Position numbers and translations under genes: made by a program. This document shows, one piece after another, positions 63,399-64,000 of a stretch of DNA of 64,000 nucleotides. Origin of the DNA: Talpa occidentalis (Eukaryota > Chordata > Mammalia > Eulipotyphla > Talpidae); contig NW_023602073.1 in assembly GCF_014898055.3 (NCBI RefSeq), positions 84,982,678-85,046,677 of the forward strand, in the 5' to 3' direction. Under the pieces are notes generated by a model. It saw only the letters and a list, made by a program, of their open reading frames with translations. It was not told the origin of the DNA and ran no database searches. Position 1 is the first letter of the stretch; the number at the start of each line of letters is the position of its first letter.

Positions 63399-64000
63399 GT
63401 TTGTGATTTCTCTTCTGCTACATGTTTGTTTATAAATCTGGTGCCTAACAGATGTTTTAAATGTGTCTCATGTGAGTAAAATCGATCAACAAATTCAAGA
63501 TGATTAAAAGTGACCTTTCACAGGATGCCTGCAAAGGTTGCTGTTTTATTGATTCCCCACACCCCATGGAAGCAAAGTGTCTTCCTCTGACTCACTGCTT
63601 TTTACAATCTGCAAGGCATGGAACATTCTGGAGGTATAGGGGAAATGAATAATAATTACGGCCTTTGGTTATTCCTTGCTACCATTTATCCTACAGAAGT
63701 CTTACCCAAGTATTAAAATCCTTGGAAGAATTACTTCTGCTCCCATTCATTAAGGTCCTTCTCTTAGAGTAAGAAATTGTGTCTCATAAGAAACACTGTG
63801 TACAGAAAGGAACAAGTGCTCTGTGACATCTCCAGTTCACTGAGCACCAGGTTTACTTTCAAAACAAGAGTCCCCTCCATCCTTTAGGAAGAAGTTAATC
63901 TCCCAGAAATGTTACCAAATAATTTACAGTCATTCTTTCATGCCTCAGAAGGAAATGCTTTATCTGATTAAATAGCAGAGTTAGAACCAGAGGGGATAAG
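63399..64000 (+). other. KCNQ5: KCNQ5 intron, 5' part, after the microexon
   Basis: Non-coding to the window edge. A weak MIR-like stretch may lie near 63890-63990. No further KCNQ5 exon is recognisable before base 64000. Confidence 0.8.

Overview
This is mammalian nuclear DNA. It is a window into KCNQ5, the gene for the M-current potassium channel subunit Kv7.5, read on the + strand. Six coding exons can be placed to the base from reading frame, splice signals and protein identity: 28167-28342 (S3/S4), 28616-28741 (S5 and start of pore), 41018-41128 (selectivity filter and S6), 47886-47981 (end of S6 and start of helix A), 59279-59373 (calmodulin-binding IQ region) and a 27-base microexon at 63372-63398. 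Exon lengths are 176, 126, 111, 96, 95 and 27 bases. All junction phases agree, so the exons join into one open frame. By KCNQ family convention they are called exons 4 to 9 here. The paralogue call rests on residues after the filter ([11 protein letters not shown]) and on the linker KKEQGE; both match KCNQ5 as I recall it and not KCNQ2, 3 or 4.

Everything else is intron. Bases 1-28166 are the 3' part of a large upstream intron. The others are 273 bp, 12.3 kb, 6.8 kb, 11.3 kb and 4.0 kb, followed by the start of another. The introns carry a normal mammalian load of dead mobile elements: old L1 pieces on both strands, L2, MIR, MER5A, a Tigger-like DNA element, an MLT1-type LTR, another LTR-like block and a solo class II retroviral LTR with a 6-bp target duplication. 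No second protein-coding gene, RNA gene, CRISPR array or bacterial-type feature is supported.

Two recently active repeat families stand out. One is an L1 lineage: a 5'-truncated copy at 56248-58473 has an uninterrupted ORF2 C-terminal half and a 14-bp target duplication, and a near-identical copy starts at base 1. The other is a tRNA-derived SINE of about 250-290 bp. Its consensus begins with a GGCCTCCCC-type 5' end, has clear A and B boxes, and ends in an (AAAT)n/A-rich tail. Five near full-length copies have target duplications of 14-17 bp, most of them perfect. Two or three diverged copies, one 5'-truncated copy and one very short copy also occur. The SINE is not primate Alu, rodent B1/B2, horse ERE or carnivore CAN. 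Together with a tRNA-Ile-like SINE relic it suggests a bat, perhaps of the horseshoe/leaf-nosed group, but this species guess is from memory and weak.

I found no undescribed functional system. The points most worth checking are the microexon, the young L1 pair flanking exons 4-7, a twin-primed (inverted) L1, a poly(A)-only insertion, the very short SINE copy, an old local duplication in the intron after exon 5, and a possible ancient palindromic element near 6.4 kb.
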